The position numbers and the translations under genes are program-made. Under the pieces are notes generated by a model. That model was not told the DNA's origin, ran no database searches, and saw only the letters and a program-made list of their open reading frames with translations. Below are positions 56,880-64,000 of a stretch of 64,000 nt of DNA, in pieces. The DNA comes from Pandoraea anapnoica (lineage in GTDB: Bacteria; Pseudomonadota; Gammaproteobacteria; Burkholderiales; Burkholderiaceae): the NCBI RefSeq assembly GCF_902459765.1, contig NZ_CABPSP010000021.1, positions 1-64,000 of the forward strand. Direction: 5' to 3'. Position 1 is the stretch's first letter. Each line of letters starts with the position of its first letter.

Positions 56880-57238
56880 GTACATGGCGGGACGTCAAAA
56901 CGTGTGCATTTGGCGTCCATTCTGTGTATAATCACGACCTTGTCCAAATTATGGGCATTGCGGGAAGTGGCGCTCACTGACGAACGATGGGCATGCCGCT
57001 TCGCCATCAATCAACCGTTCAGCCAGTCTGGAAGGCGCGATACAAAGTATCGATTGCCAATCGGGAGATCGCAGAGGAGGTGAGTCGCGGTCCCGCCGGA
57101 TGTGGTGTAGTGCAGTCCGTAGCAAGTCCGTTCGTCGCGCCTGGCAGGAGGAGTCTCCGGCAGGGCGGGGAATGGTGTCTTTGCGCGGTAAATCAAATTT
57201 ACGGCTCTTCGGGGCCGATACATTATTCGAGATATTGC

Positions 57239-57451
57239 ATGACCAAGATCGTTATCAAAGACGGTGAACCCGTTGAAGTTGCACTGCGTCGTTTCCGCCG
57301 CGCTATCGACGGCACGGGCCTGATCAAGGAAGTCAAGGCACGCGCTGCTTACGAAAAGCCGACGGCTGAACGCAAGCGCAAGAAGGCCGCTGCTGTGGCC
57401 CGTCTGCGTAAGCGTCTGCGCAGCCAGACCCTGAAGAAGAAGATGTACTAA
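57239..57451 (+). CDS. rpsU: 30S ribosomal protein S21
   Basis: S21 (70 residues) is recognisable in full: [41 protein letters not shown], then a basic tail ending [11 protein letters not shown]. It helps mRNA binding by the small subunit. A clear intrinsic terminator at 57494-57521 follows. It is transcribed alone here, with about 300 bases from the putative promoter to the start. Confidence 0.97.
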   Translation: MTKIVIKDGEPVEVALRRFRRAIDGTGLIKEVKARAAYEKPTAERKRKKAAAVARLRKRLRSQTLKKKMY

Positions 57452-57493
57452 GCACGCTGTTGCGCCGTTCAGGTGCAATGCAGTGCGAAGTCG

Positions 57494-57521
57494 AAAAACC
57501 CGCCACATGGCGGGTTTTTTT
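57494..57521 (+). terminator. Intrinsic terminator after rpsU
   Basis: AAAAACCCGCC pairs with GGCGGGTTTTT around an ACAT loop and is followed by more T residues. Confidence 0.9.
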
Positions 57522-57614
57522 ATGGGCGGGCGAAGCGAGCCGGTTTGCTACACTCCTGTGCATCGCAAATGGCCGCCTCGTGCCGCGAACATCCCTCATT
57601 CCCCACAAAAGCTG

Positions 57615-58088
57615 ATGAAAACGTTGACCTTTGCCGCGCTCGACGCGCTGACCGAACAAGCCACGCAATCGCCCCGTGCGCGCATGAATCAGAACCTGCA
57701 TGAGTCGCTCGACGATTCGATCCAGCGTCTGGCGATTGCGATGGAGCCGTCGACGTACATTCGTCCGCATCTGCATCACCATACGTGGGAGTTGCTGACG
57801 GCGCTGCGCGGTCGCTTTGTCGTGTTGACGTTCGACGCGGCCGGCGTCGTGATCGACCGCAAGGTGCTCGGCGAGGACACGAGCGTGATCGAAAGCCCGG
57901 TCAAGACACACCACACGGTGCTGTCGCTTGATCCGGGGGCGGTGATCTTCGAGGTGAAGCACGGCCCGTATCGTCCGTTCGTCGAAGCGGATTACGCTGA
58001 CTGGTCGGCGCCGGCAGATACGCCGGAAGCCGCAGCGTTCATGGAGTGGGTCAAGACGGCGCAGATCGGCGACCGCTGGGCGGCTTAA
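57615..58088 (+). CDS. WbuC-family cupin metalloprotein
   Basis: This 157-residue protein has the WbuC pattern ARMNQNLHESLDDSIQRLAIAMEPSTYIRPHLHHHTWELLTALRGRFVVLTFD, then HHTVLSLDPGAVIFEVKHGPYRP. The His cluster PHLHHH and later His residues would bind a metal. WbuC proteins are often near surface-polysaccharide genes, but the function is not known. The next gene, convergent, is GT9-like. Confidence 0.85.
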   Translation: MKTLTFAALDALTEQATQSPRARMNQNLHESLDDSIQRLAIAMEPSTYIRPHLHHHTWELLTALRGRFVVLTFDAAGVVIDRKVLGEDTSVIESPVKTHHTVLSLDPGAVIFEVKHGPYRPFVEADYADWSAPADTPEAAAFMEWVKTAQIGDRWAA

Positions 58089-58167
58089 TGACCGGTGCGT
58101 CCCATGACGCTTGTTGACGGCCAGGCGACGTGGCGCGTACAGACGGCCCCGTCGCCCCGTTGACGAA

Positions 58168-59181
58168 TTAGCGGGTCCAGCCCTGAAACTCCGTGGCCAT
58201 CGCGAGAAGCGCTTTCGCAGCGGTGTCCACCGTGCCGGGCCAGTCTTTCGAGACGGGCGGCGGGCGGAAATCGTCCATGTCGGTGCGATGACTCAGGCGC
58301 TCCGGGCTGAAGTGCGTGTCGTAACGATCGTCATGACGCGCTGACGCTGAAAGTGCCGTTCGCGGCGCACCCAGATACCAAACCGGCACCCCGAGGCCTT
58401 CTGCCAGATGGGCGTGTCCGGCATCCAGTGCGATCACCAGATCGAGATTGTCGATGAGCGATGCTTCATCGGCCATATCGTCGCAGTCCGTTCGCCAGTC
58501 GATCCAGTCGACCGATTCCGGCGGCAATGCATCGGATACTCCGTCTCCCTCCCGACCCAGCGGCACCCAGGAAACCCCCGGCACGCGTACCAGCGGTGCC
58601 AGCGACGTCAGGCGCGGGGCGCCCAGTGACGTTTCCGTCAGTCCCACGCTGCCGAGCGCATCCAGCCCGGCAAACCCCACGCAAAAACCGTGTTGTGCTG
58701 CAGCAGCCAGCCGGTCGCGCCAATGCCGTGCGGGGACGGCGGCGACGCGCAGGAACGGACGTCCGGCGTGCGCATGTGCGGCTTGTGGGCCGAGCGTGCG
58801 CGCGAGCGAGGAGAGTGAGCAGCGCAGATCCCAGTCCGAGACGTCGCGGGGCACACGCGAAAGCACGACGACGCGCTCTCCCATCGACCATTCGACCAGA
58901 CGCCGCGTGGTCGCCGGGCCGACAAAGCCGACCTTGCCGAAGCGTGCCGACGCGACTTCCAGATGCTTGAGTTGACTGATCAGATCGCTGTCGTGCTCGT
59001 TGGCGATGACCAAAAGATGTTGATGGAGCGTATCGCCTCCCCCGGTCCAGTTGGGCAGCGGGCAGTCCGGATGCGTGCTGAGCGCTGCCCCGACCTGGGC
59101 CCAGGCGTGAGCAATGGCGTCGGCGGCGCCGTCGGCGTTCGGTGTCGTAAGCGGGACGGCGCGCTGCGAAGGCTTCGTCAT
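58168..59181 (-). CDS. GT9-like glycosyltransferase-domain protein
   Basis: This 337-residue protein has a C-terminal segment, SLIDNLDLVIALDAGHAHLAEGLGVPVWYLGAP, that matches the nucleotide-sugar-binding end of glycosyltransferase family 9 and O-GlcNAc-transferase-like domains (usual form DTxxAHLAGALGxPVWxLLP). The first half is less clear; LVVIANEHDSDLISQLKHLE-like text may be a degenerate N-terminal Rossmann domain. Sugar transfer is likely but unproven. The start at 59181 gives MTKPSQRAVPL. The 396 bases upstream hold no gene. Confidence 0.65.
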   Translation of the reverse strand: MTKPSQRAVPLTTPNADGAADAIAHAWAQVGAALSTHPDCPLPNWTGGGDTLHQHLLVIANEHDSDLISQLKHLEVASARFGKVGFVGPATTRRLVEWSMGERVVVLSRVPRDVSDWDLRCSLSSLARTLGPQAAHAHAGRPFLRVAAVPARHWRDRLAAAAQHGFCVGFAGLDALGSVGLTETSLGAPRLTSLAPLVRVPGVSWVPLGREGDGVSDALPPESVDWIDWRTDCDDMADEASLIDNLDLVIALDAGHAHLAEGLGVPVWYLGAPRTALSASARHDDRYDTHFSPERLSHRTDMDDFRPPPVSKDWPGTVDTAAKALLAMATEFQGWTR

Positions 59182-59518
59182 ACGAATCCTGGCATCGAGA
59201 GAGGACAAGGAATAGCGGGATTGCGTGGTCGGGCGGCGAGCGCGGCGACGCAACACCTACGAAACACCAGGGTCGTGCTAATGAATGCTTAGGTATTGCT
59301 CAAGTAAAGGCTCGGCAAATGGCTTGGGTGACGCGCAAGCGATGGCTCAGGCAAAAACGGAGGCAGCAACTTAGGCACTTTGGGGGGAGGGCACGTGCGG
59401 AATGATAGTGGAGCGGAGATTGGCGGCTAGGCGGTTGCCTTTGCCGGCGGGGCCAATCCGTTTGCTGGACGGCAAAATATTTGAGGTTTGAAGCGGGTGG
59501 GGCCGGGTGGACATAAAA

Positions 59519-59559
59519 CCATCCCTCAAACCTGCCATAGAGACAGGTCTGAGGGACGG
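59519..59559 (-). terminator. Terminator of the CsgG-like gene
   Basis: CCATCCCTCAAACCTG at 59519-59534 pairs with CAGGTCTGAGGGACGG at 59544-59559, with two mismatches. Read on the minus strand it is followed by TTTT, as needed for the gene ending at 59578. Confidence 0.75.
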
Positions 59560-59577
59560 CCAACCGCGCAAGGAAGA

Positions 59578-60444
59578 TTACTTCTTCTTGCGCACGGCCT
59601 TCTTGGCCGGTGCGGGTGCGTCGTCGTCCTGGACGGTGAGTTGACCGCCCGTGCCGAGGCCGCCGGCGACGGTTTGTTGCTTGTAGTTCTTCACGGCGCG
59701 CACGACGTTGTTATACGAATCGGTGAACGCTGCCACGATGACCTTGCCTTCGGCGGTGTTCGAGTAGCCGCCGAGCGAGCCGCCGGCCGAGCTGCCGACG
59801 ATACGGCCGAGGGCGCCGAAGTCCATAGCGGTGGCGCTGCCTTCAGCGGCGGCGATCTGAACGCTGGAGCGATTGTCGATGACGGTCAGCATGGTGCTGG
59901 CTTCTTTCGAGTTCATGCTGCCGGCAAGCGCGCCGATGGCTGCACCGATGCCACCGGGCAAAAGGCCGGCGATGCTGGCACCGGCACCGCCGGCGTTATT
60001 GTTCGTGAAGGTGATCGACGGGCTCAACGCGTAGTCGGCGGAGACCATCTTGCCCTTGCCGAAGTTCGACTTGTTGCGCAGTTCGCCGGACTCTTGCAGG
60101 GCGCGTTCGCCCATGATCGTGTTCATGCCGCGGCCGCGATCGACGATCACGAAGCAGTTCGACTGCTGGACGAGCAGCTTGAGCACCGGCACGGTCGAGC
60201 CGAGCTTGTACTGGCCGGTCAGCACGCCGTACCAGGGGGCGGAGGTGTCTTCGATGACCGCCATGGTGCCCAGCGGGCGATCGCACTTTTCAAGCGTTTG
60301 GTTAGCGTTTTCGGAGTTCGCGCCGCCGGCGGATCCGGTGGCGGCCGTTTTGGCGCTGCTGCTCCCCTGGTTCATGGTCGAGCAACCCGCCATGATGCCG
60401 GCTGCAAGCAGCAGGCCGGTGATTTTTACGAGATGGTGTGCCAT
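59578..60444 (-). CDS. CsgG/HfaB-family lipoprotein
   Basis: This 288-residue lipoprotein has the lipobox IMAGC near residue 21. It contains a CsgG-type core (CFVIVDRGRGMNTIMGERALQESGELR, MVSADYALSPSITFTN, then a Gly/Ala-rich loop and STMLTVIDNRSSVQIAAAEGSATAMDF). CsgG forms the curli export pore and HfaB anchors holdfast. No curli genes are nearby. The tail APAPAKKAVRKKK is strongly basic. Related orphan CsgG proteins may act in envelope stress or surface-protein secretion. Confidence 0.85.
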   Translation of the reverse strand: MAHHLVKITGLLLAAGIMAGCSTMNQGSSSAKTAATGSAGGANSENANQTLEKCDRPLGTMAVIEDTSAPWYGVLTGQYKLGSTVPVLKLLVQQSNCFVIVDRGRGMNTIMGERALQESGELRNKSNFGKGKMVSADYALSPSITFTNNNAGGAGASIAGLLPGGIGAAIGALAGSMNSKEASTMLTVIDNRSSVQIAAAEGSATAMDFGALGRIVGSSAGGSLGGYSNTAEGKVIVAAFTDSYNNVVRAVKNYKQQTVAGGLGTGGQLTVQDDDAPAPAKKAVRKKK

Positions 60445-60927
60445 TTTCCTAGTTCTTTAGAATGTTGTTCTGGAAGTTGGCGGCGCTGCCGCACCCGCTT
60501 TTGCAACGGATTTGGCCCAGTCGGTGACGCCGCCTAACGCCAGGAGTCCAAAAAAGCAGGAGTGAAATCGATTTACGGTAGGACTCCTATGCTGAAATGC
60601 TCCGTAAGAACATTCCGCGCCGCATGCTAGCACGGGCGTAAAGTGCGTATCCCCTATCAAAAATAGTGGGGATTACGAATGGATTAAGGCACTGCTTTCG
60701 TAGGTCTTAGGTAAGGATTAAGGGAAAACCACTAGATGATGCGTTGCGGGTGAGTGGTGGGCGCATCGGGGCATGATTTCGTATGGAATCATGACAATTC
60801 GATAGCTGAATTGGCGTCGGATGTTGCGAGCGAAATGGGTGAAAAAATGGCTCCGCACGGTAAATGTTGTGCGAGACAATGTGCAGCATTAACCGTAGTT
60901 CCACGACGCTAATAGACGAGGAGAGAT
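60445..60927. other. Gene-free region, 483 bases
   Basis: I see no supported gene between the CsgG-like gene and the small membrane protein. The centre (60600-60800) is relatively AT-rich and probably contains promoters. GGATTAAGG occurs twice within about 35 bases. Confidence 0.5.
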
Positions 60928-61137
60928 ATGGGTCACCTAAGCATCTGGCATTGGTTGATTGTGTTGCTGTTCTCGATATTTTTCCTGTATCCCTATGCGC
61001 GTATTATTCGCCGCGCCGGGTTCTCGCCCTGGTGGGTGCTGATCGCTTTTGTACCGCTTCTCAATTTCGTGATGATTTGGGTGTTTGCATTCGTCCAGTG
61101 GCCGGCGTTGGAAAAGAAGTCGAGCGCTCCGTACTGA
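60928..61137 (+). CDS. Small membrane protein, two helices
   Basis: This 69-residue protein has two hydrophobic segments (WHWLIVLLFSIFFLYPYARII and WWVLIAFVPLLNFVMIWVFAFV) joined by a short basic loop, RRAGFSP. GAGGAGAG lies immediately upstream of the ATG and a strong terminator follows, so expression is convincing. The pattern matches small uncharacterised membrane proteins in related bacteria. The function is unknown. Confidence 0.75.
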   Translation: MGHLSIWHWLIVLLFSIFFLYPYARIIRRAGFSPWWVLIAFVPLLNFVMIWVFAFVQWPALEKKSSAPY

Positions 61138-61165
61138 CGCCTGGCGTCGCAATCTTTGTGAAAGC

Positions 61166-61203
61166 AAAAAGCCCCGTCCGACAAACGCCGGACGGGGCTT
61201 TTT
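61166..61203 (+). terminator. Intrinsic terminator after small membrane protein
   Basis: AAAAAGCCCCGTCCG at 61166-61180 pairs with CGGACGGGGCTTTTT at 61189-61203. The A-run lets it work for the tRNA on the opposite strand as well. Confidence 0.9.
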
Positions 61204-61234
61204 GCTAAATCTTATGAAACGCGGGACGCAAAAT

Positions 61235-61309
61235 TGGTCCCCCCGACAGGAATCGAACCTGTATCTAGCGCTTAGGAGGCACTCGTTCTATCCATTGAAC
61301 TACAGGGAG
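61235..61309 (-). tRNA. tRNA-Arg (CCT)
   Basis: Read on the minus strand, the 75 bases fold as a cloverleaf: acceptor CTCCCTG/CGGGGGG with two G:T pairs, D-arm GTTC/GAAC, anticodon arm AGTGC-CTCCTAA-GCGCT giving CCT, and T-arm ACAGG-TTCGATT-CCTGT. The 3' CCA is encoded. Confidence 0.95.
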
Positions 61310-61868
61310 AGACTGGATGTTATCCAGCGGGACACAATGGCATCGTTCATGCGGGTACGACGCGAGGGCAAGAGTATAGCAAAATCGTTTCGAGCGAATG
61401 GCCCTAACCGCGCATTTCCATCCACCAAAACCCTCTACCGTTCGCACCTCAGGAATTTCCCGATAGAACAACCGGGATCGGCATTTGTTCCATTGACGCT
61501 ACAAATTGGCCCTCCTAGAGTCGTCGCCATGATGACTCGTTCCCTCCTGCCTATGCTGACGTCCGCCCGTATGCGAGCGACGCATCGCGTGTTGCGCGAG
61601 TAACTCGCCGCCTCTCTGCGCGTCTGTGCGTTCACCGCATTTGTCACGTTCACCCTCTGTGACAAGTCGCACCCAACGCAACCGCGCTCACCCCATTCGC
61701 CCCATGCCGGACGACGCGCCACTCGTGAGCGCGCCGCGGCGTCGTGCGCCCTCGCGATTCGATACGTGACGCGAGCGAGTCCAAAGCAACACCGGATTCG
61801 CCGCCACGGTCGACGCACGGCGTCGTGGGGTGCTGTTTTCCTCAACAACCAGAAAGACGCCCAACCTC
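61310..61868. other. Gene-free region before second porin
   Basis: This is a 559-base gap between tRNA-Arg and the porin. Several short frames are open on both strands, but none has family features or a ribosome binding site. I see nothing further that I can support. Confidence 0.5.
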
Positions 61869-63053
61869 ATGACGCACTCCACGCGCAAAACGTCAAAACT
61901 GCTGCCCTTCACCGGTGCCGCCAGTGTCGCTCTACTCCTCGCAAGCGTCGCCACACCCGCGCTCGCTCAGTCGAGCGTCACGCTCTACGGCCTCATCGAA
62001 TCGGCCGTCGTCTCGCAAAACCACGCCAGCCCCACCGGCGGTCGCATCTACTCCGTCAATCAGGCCGGAGAAGGCTTCCTCTCCGCAAGCCGCTTTGGTC
62101 TGCAAGGCATCGAAGACCTCGGCAGCGGGATGAAAGCCCGCTTCGTGCTCGAGAACGGCTTCAACTCGCAAGCCGGCACCTTCGATCAGCAAGGACAACT
62201 CTTCGGACGTCAGGCGTTCGTCGCATTGCAAGGCGGATGGGGTGAACTCGCGTTCGGGCGTCAATACACCGGGGCCGTCGTCGCCATTTCGATGGTCGAT
62301 CCGATCTTCATCGGCGCGCCGCCCACGAACTCGTGGCTCGTCTTCCTGACCGGTCAGCGCTACAACAACGCACTCACCTGGACGAAGAAATTCGGCCCGT
62401 TCGGCGTGAACCTGCAATACGCGTTCGGCGGCATCGCGGGGCAAGGCTCGGCGCGCTCGTCCGCATCGGGCGGCGTGTCGTGGGAGCAAAACGGCAACGT
62501 CTTCACCGGCCAGTTGCAGCAGACGCACGACTCGCAAAGCCGCACCGCCAAGACGTGGTCGCTCGGCGGAAAAGTCAGCTACGGCCAATGGAAGTTTCAT
62601 GCGGACTACCTGCAAAGCCAGCGTGATCCGGGCTTCGACGTGACCAACGGCGGTGTCGACTATGCGTCGATCACCAACATGAGTACGGCCGCCACGCCAA
62701 CGACCGTTGCCGCCATCGGTTCAGTGTTCTCCGCCGCACGACGCGATCAGTTCTTCACTCTCGGGGCGACCTATCTGCTCAGCCCGTCGTGGCAATTCAT
62801 CGCCGCCTATATGTACAACAACACCACGGCGGTCAATTTCAGTGGCAAGCGCCAGACACTCTACGGCGTCATCGACTACTTCCTCTCGAAACGCACCGAC
62901 GTCTACTTCGCCACCGCCTACGAGCGCGTCGACGGCGGCTGGGGTGGTCTGTTCGGCACCACGACCACCAACTGGACCGGCGGCAACGGGGTGAAGCTCA
63001 ACGGCTTCGATAACCAGATGAGCTACTACATCGGTCTGCGTCACCGTTTCTAA
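61869..63053 (+). CDS. Gram-negative general porin, second copy
   Basis: This 394-residue porin has a signal peptide ending ASVATPALAQ and begins SSVTLYGLIESAVVSQNHA. SRFGLQGIEDLGSGMKARFVLENGFN and LFGRQAFVALQGGWGELAFGRQY follow, and it ends MSYYIGLRHRF. It shares fold and opening with the porin at 55570 but differs greatly in the middle, so it is a paralogue and not a recent duplicate. The start at 61869 is chosen because it opens the signal peptide. Confidence 0.95.
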   Translation: MTHSTRKTSKLLPFTGAASVALLLASVATPALAQSSVTLYGLIESAVVSQNHASPTGGRIYSVNQAGEGFLSASRFGLQGIEDLGSGMKARFVLENGFNSQAGTFDQQGQLFGRQAFVALQGGWGELAFGRQYTGAVVAISMVDPIFIGAPPTNSWLVFLTGQRYNNALTWTKKFGPFGVNLQYAFGGIAGQGSARSSASGGVSWEQNGNVFTGQLQQTHDSQSRTAKTWSLGGKVSYGQWKFHADYLQSQRDPGFDVTNGGVDYASITNMSTAATPTTVAAIGSVFSAARRDQFFTLGATYLLSPSWQFIAAYMYNNTTAVNFSGKRQTLYGVIDYFLSKRTDVYFATAYERVDGGWGGLFGTTTTNWTGGNGVKLNGFDNQMSYYIGLRHRF

Positions 63054-63065
63054 GCGGTTAAAAAA

Positions 63066-63102
63066 GTTGCGGCGCAGCATCCCCAAAATGCTGCGCCGCA
63101 AC
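63066..63102 (-). terminator. Perfect 15-bp hairpin, T-run only on the minus strand
   Basis: GTTGCGGCGCAGCAT at 63066-63080 pairs perfectly with ATGCTGCGCCGCAAC at 63088-63102. On the plus strand no T-run follows; on the minus strand CTTTTTT follows. It lies just after the porin gene, which is on the plus strand. Confidence 0.7.
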
Positions 63103-63177
63103 CTTGAAACCCTTGCTGTACCTGCATTTGCAGGCGATCAAACAAATATCCCGAATCGCTTAGGTGTTTTCCCGATA

Positions 63178-63222
63178 GGACATTTTGTCTGTGCCTTTGT
63201 TCTATTGACCGGACATTATGAC
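63178..63222 (+). promoter_or_regulatory. Paired 12-bp direct repeats before GntR gene
   Basis: GGACATTTTGTC at 63178-63189 and GGACATTATGAC at 63211-63222 differ at two positions and are spaced 33 bases start to start, three helical turns. They precede the GntR gene at 63240 and may be its operator. Confidence 0.4.
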
Positions 63223-63239
63223 ACTTCCAGAATCGCCGC

Positions 63240-64000
63240 ATGGATACCCCACTTCCGCTTCCGAAATACCACCAGATCTACCTCGTGCTGCGCGAACAGT
63301 TGCAGGAGGGGCGCTTCGATCAGGACGGTGTGCCCGGCGAGCATCTGCTGGCCGATCAGTTCAGCGTCGCGCGCATCACGATCCGCAAAGCGATGGAAAT
63401 GCTCGTGGCCGACGGCCTCGTCGTGCGTCGCCCGGGGCTCGGCACGTGGCCGCTGCATGCCGGTCAGCGCACCGGTGGTGGCAAAACCCCCGGCATTTCC
63501 CGGGAAAAGGCACACCTCACAGGCTTGCTCGAAAACATTGTCAACATGGGCCTGCGCACGAGTGTCGCTGTGCTCGAATCGTCGGTCGTCGGCGCGAGCG
63601 ACGCGGTCGCCGATGCATTGACGCTCGCGCCCGGTGCCCCCGTCTACAAGAGCATTCGTGTGCGCAGCACGCAAGCCGGGCCACTGTCGTACATCACCAC
63701 GCACGTGCCGCAGGACATCGCGCAAATCCGTCGCGAAGAACTCGAACGCAAACCGCTGCTGATGCTGCTCGAAGAGGCGGGCGTCGAGCTGGGTGGGGCG
63801 ACGCAAACCATTTCCGCGCGCCTGGCAGATGCCGTCGTGGCGCGCCATCTCGACATTGCCGTCGGCTCCGCACTGCTCGCGGTCACGCGTCTCGTGCGCG
63901 ACGTTGCCGACCGTCCGGTGCAACTGCTGCAAGGCCTATATCGCCCAGATCGCTACCAGTACCAGCTTCAACTCTCTCGCGTCGGCGACATCGACGCCAA
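63240..64000 (+). CDS. GntR-family (HutC/UTRA) regulator, cut by window edge
   Basis: An ATG at 63240 opens a frame of at least 253 residues with no stop before the window ends. It begins MDTPLPLPKYHQIYLVLREQ and has the winged helix-turn-helix HLLADQFSVARITIRKAMEMLVADGLVVRRPGLGTW. A UTRA ligand domain follows (VYKSIRVRSTQAGPLSYITT, HLDIAVGSALLAVTRLVRDV), ending near LLQGLYRPDRYQYQLQLSRV. This is the HutC branch, unlike the three FCD-type GntR proteins elsewhere in the window. The gene is probably nearly complete, and its targets would lie to the right of the window. Confidence 0.88.
   Translation, partial: MDTPLPLPKYHQIYLVLREQLQEGRFDQDGVPGEHLLADQFSVARITIRKAMEMLVADGLVVRRPGLGTWPLHAGQRTGGGKTPGISREKAHLTGLLENIVNMGLRTSVAVLESSVVGASDAVADALTLAPGAPVYKSIRVRSTQAGPLSYITTHVPQDIAQIRREELERKPLLMLLEEAGVELGGATQTISARLADAVVARHLDIAVGSALLAVTRLVRDVADRPVQLLQGLYRPDRYQYQLQLSRVGDIDA

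Noticed and set aside
1-64000. CRISPR array, insertion sequences or complete prophage
   Set aside because: No repeat-spacer pattern, transposase or phage structural gene was seen; the only clear short tandem array is the 9-bp repeat at 41752.

Overview
The window reads as a chromosome segment of a high-GC betaproteobacterium of the family Burkholderiaceae. Pandoraea is my best guess, from the order carA-leuE-carB-greA, rlmE-ftsH-folP-glmM-pst-phoBR-ppk-ppx and the several 'MKRFQLTALAAASFAVAAPAMAQ'-type porins. That genus call is inference from gene order and style, not from a search.

Layout. 0-5.3 kb: the start of an allantoicase-like gene leaving the left edge, dctA, and an SDR-trehalase-GntR operon. 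5.3-18 kb is core housekeeping: carA-leuE-carB, greA, a YhbY RNA-binding protein, rlmE, ftsH, folP and glmM. 18-29.2 kb is a complete phosphate module: pstSCAB-phoU-phoB-phoR, then ppk1 and ppx divergently arranged, with candidate Pho boxes before pstS and between ppk1 and ppx. 29.3-31.1 kb: an OlsB-like acyltransferase, a SixA-like phosphatase and tRNA-Pro(TGG).

31.1-52.7 kb, beginning right after tRNA-Pro, is accessory. It holds two catabolic clusters, each with its own GntR regulator. Cluster A (32.2-41.0 kb) has a GntR gene divergent from an NMT1-type ABC transporter, followed by a cupin, an Ldh-family dehydrogenase, a RidA-like protein, a FAH-family enzyme, an extradiol-type dioxygenase and an ACMSD-like amidohydrolase. 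It looks like an undescribed meta-cleavage pathway. Cluster B (42.0-51.7 kb) has an amidase, an MFS transporter, a haem-oxygenase-like diiron protein (HDO) with a full ligand set, an aldehyde dehydrogenase, a GlcG/HbpS protein, a 2Fe-2S flavin reductase, two further 2Fe-2S ferredoxins, an alpha/beta hydrolase and a GntR regulator. Its three transcription units each carry the same 13-bp operator-like motif, close to GTATACNGNATAC. Cluster B is the best candidate here for an undescribed system: an HDO with a dedicated electron-transfer chain.

52.7-64 kb returns to mixed content: a LysR remnant, an MscS-type channel, a Lys/Ala/Pro-tailed basic protein, two porins, rpsU, a WbuC-like cupin, a GT9-like protein, a CsgG-family lipoprotein, a small membrane protein, tRNA-Arg(CCT) and a UTRA-type GntR gene cut by the right edge. 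All positions and motifs were read by eye and no database search was run, so family names rest on recognised motifs.
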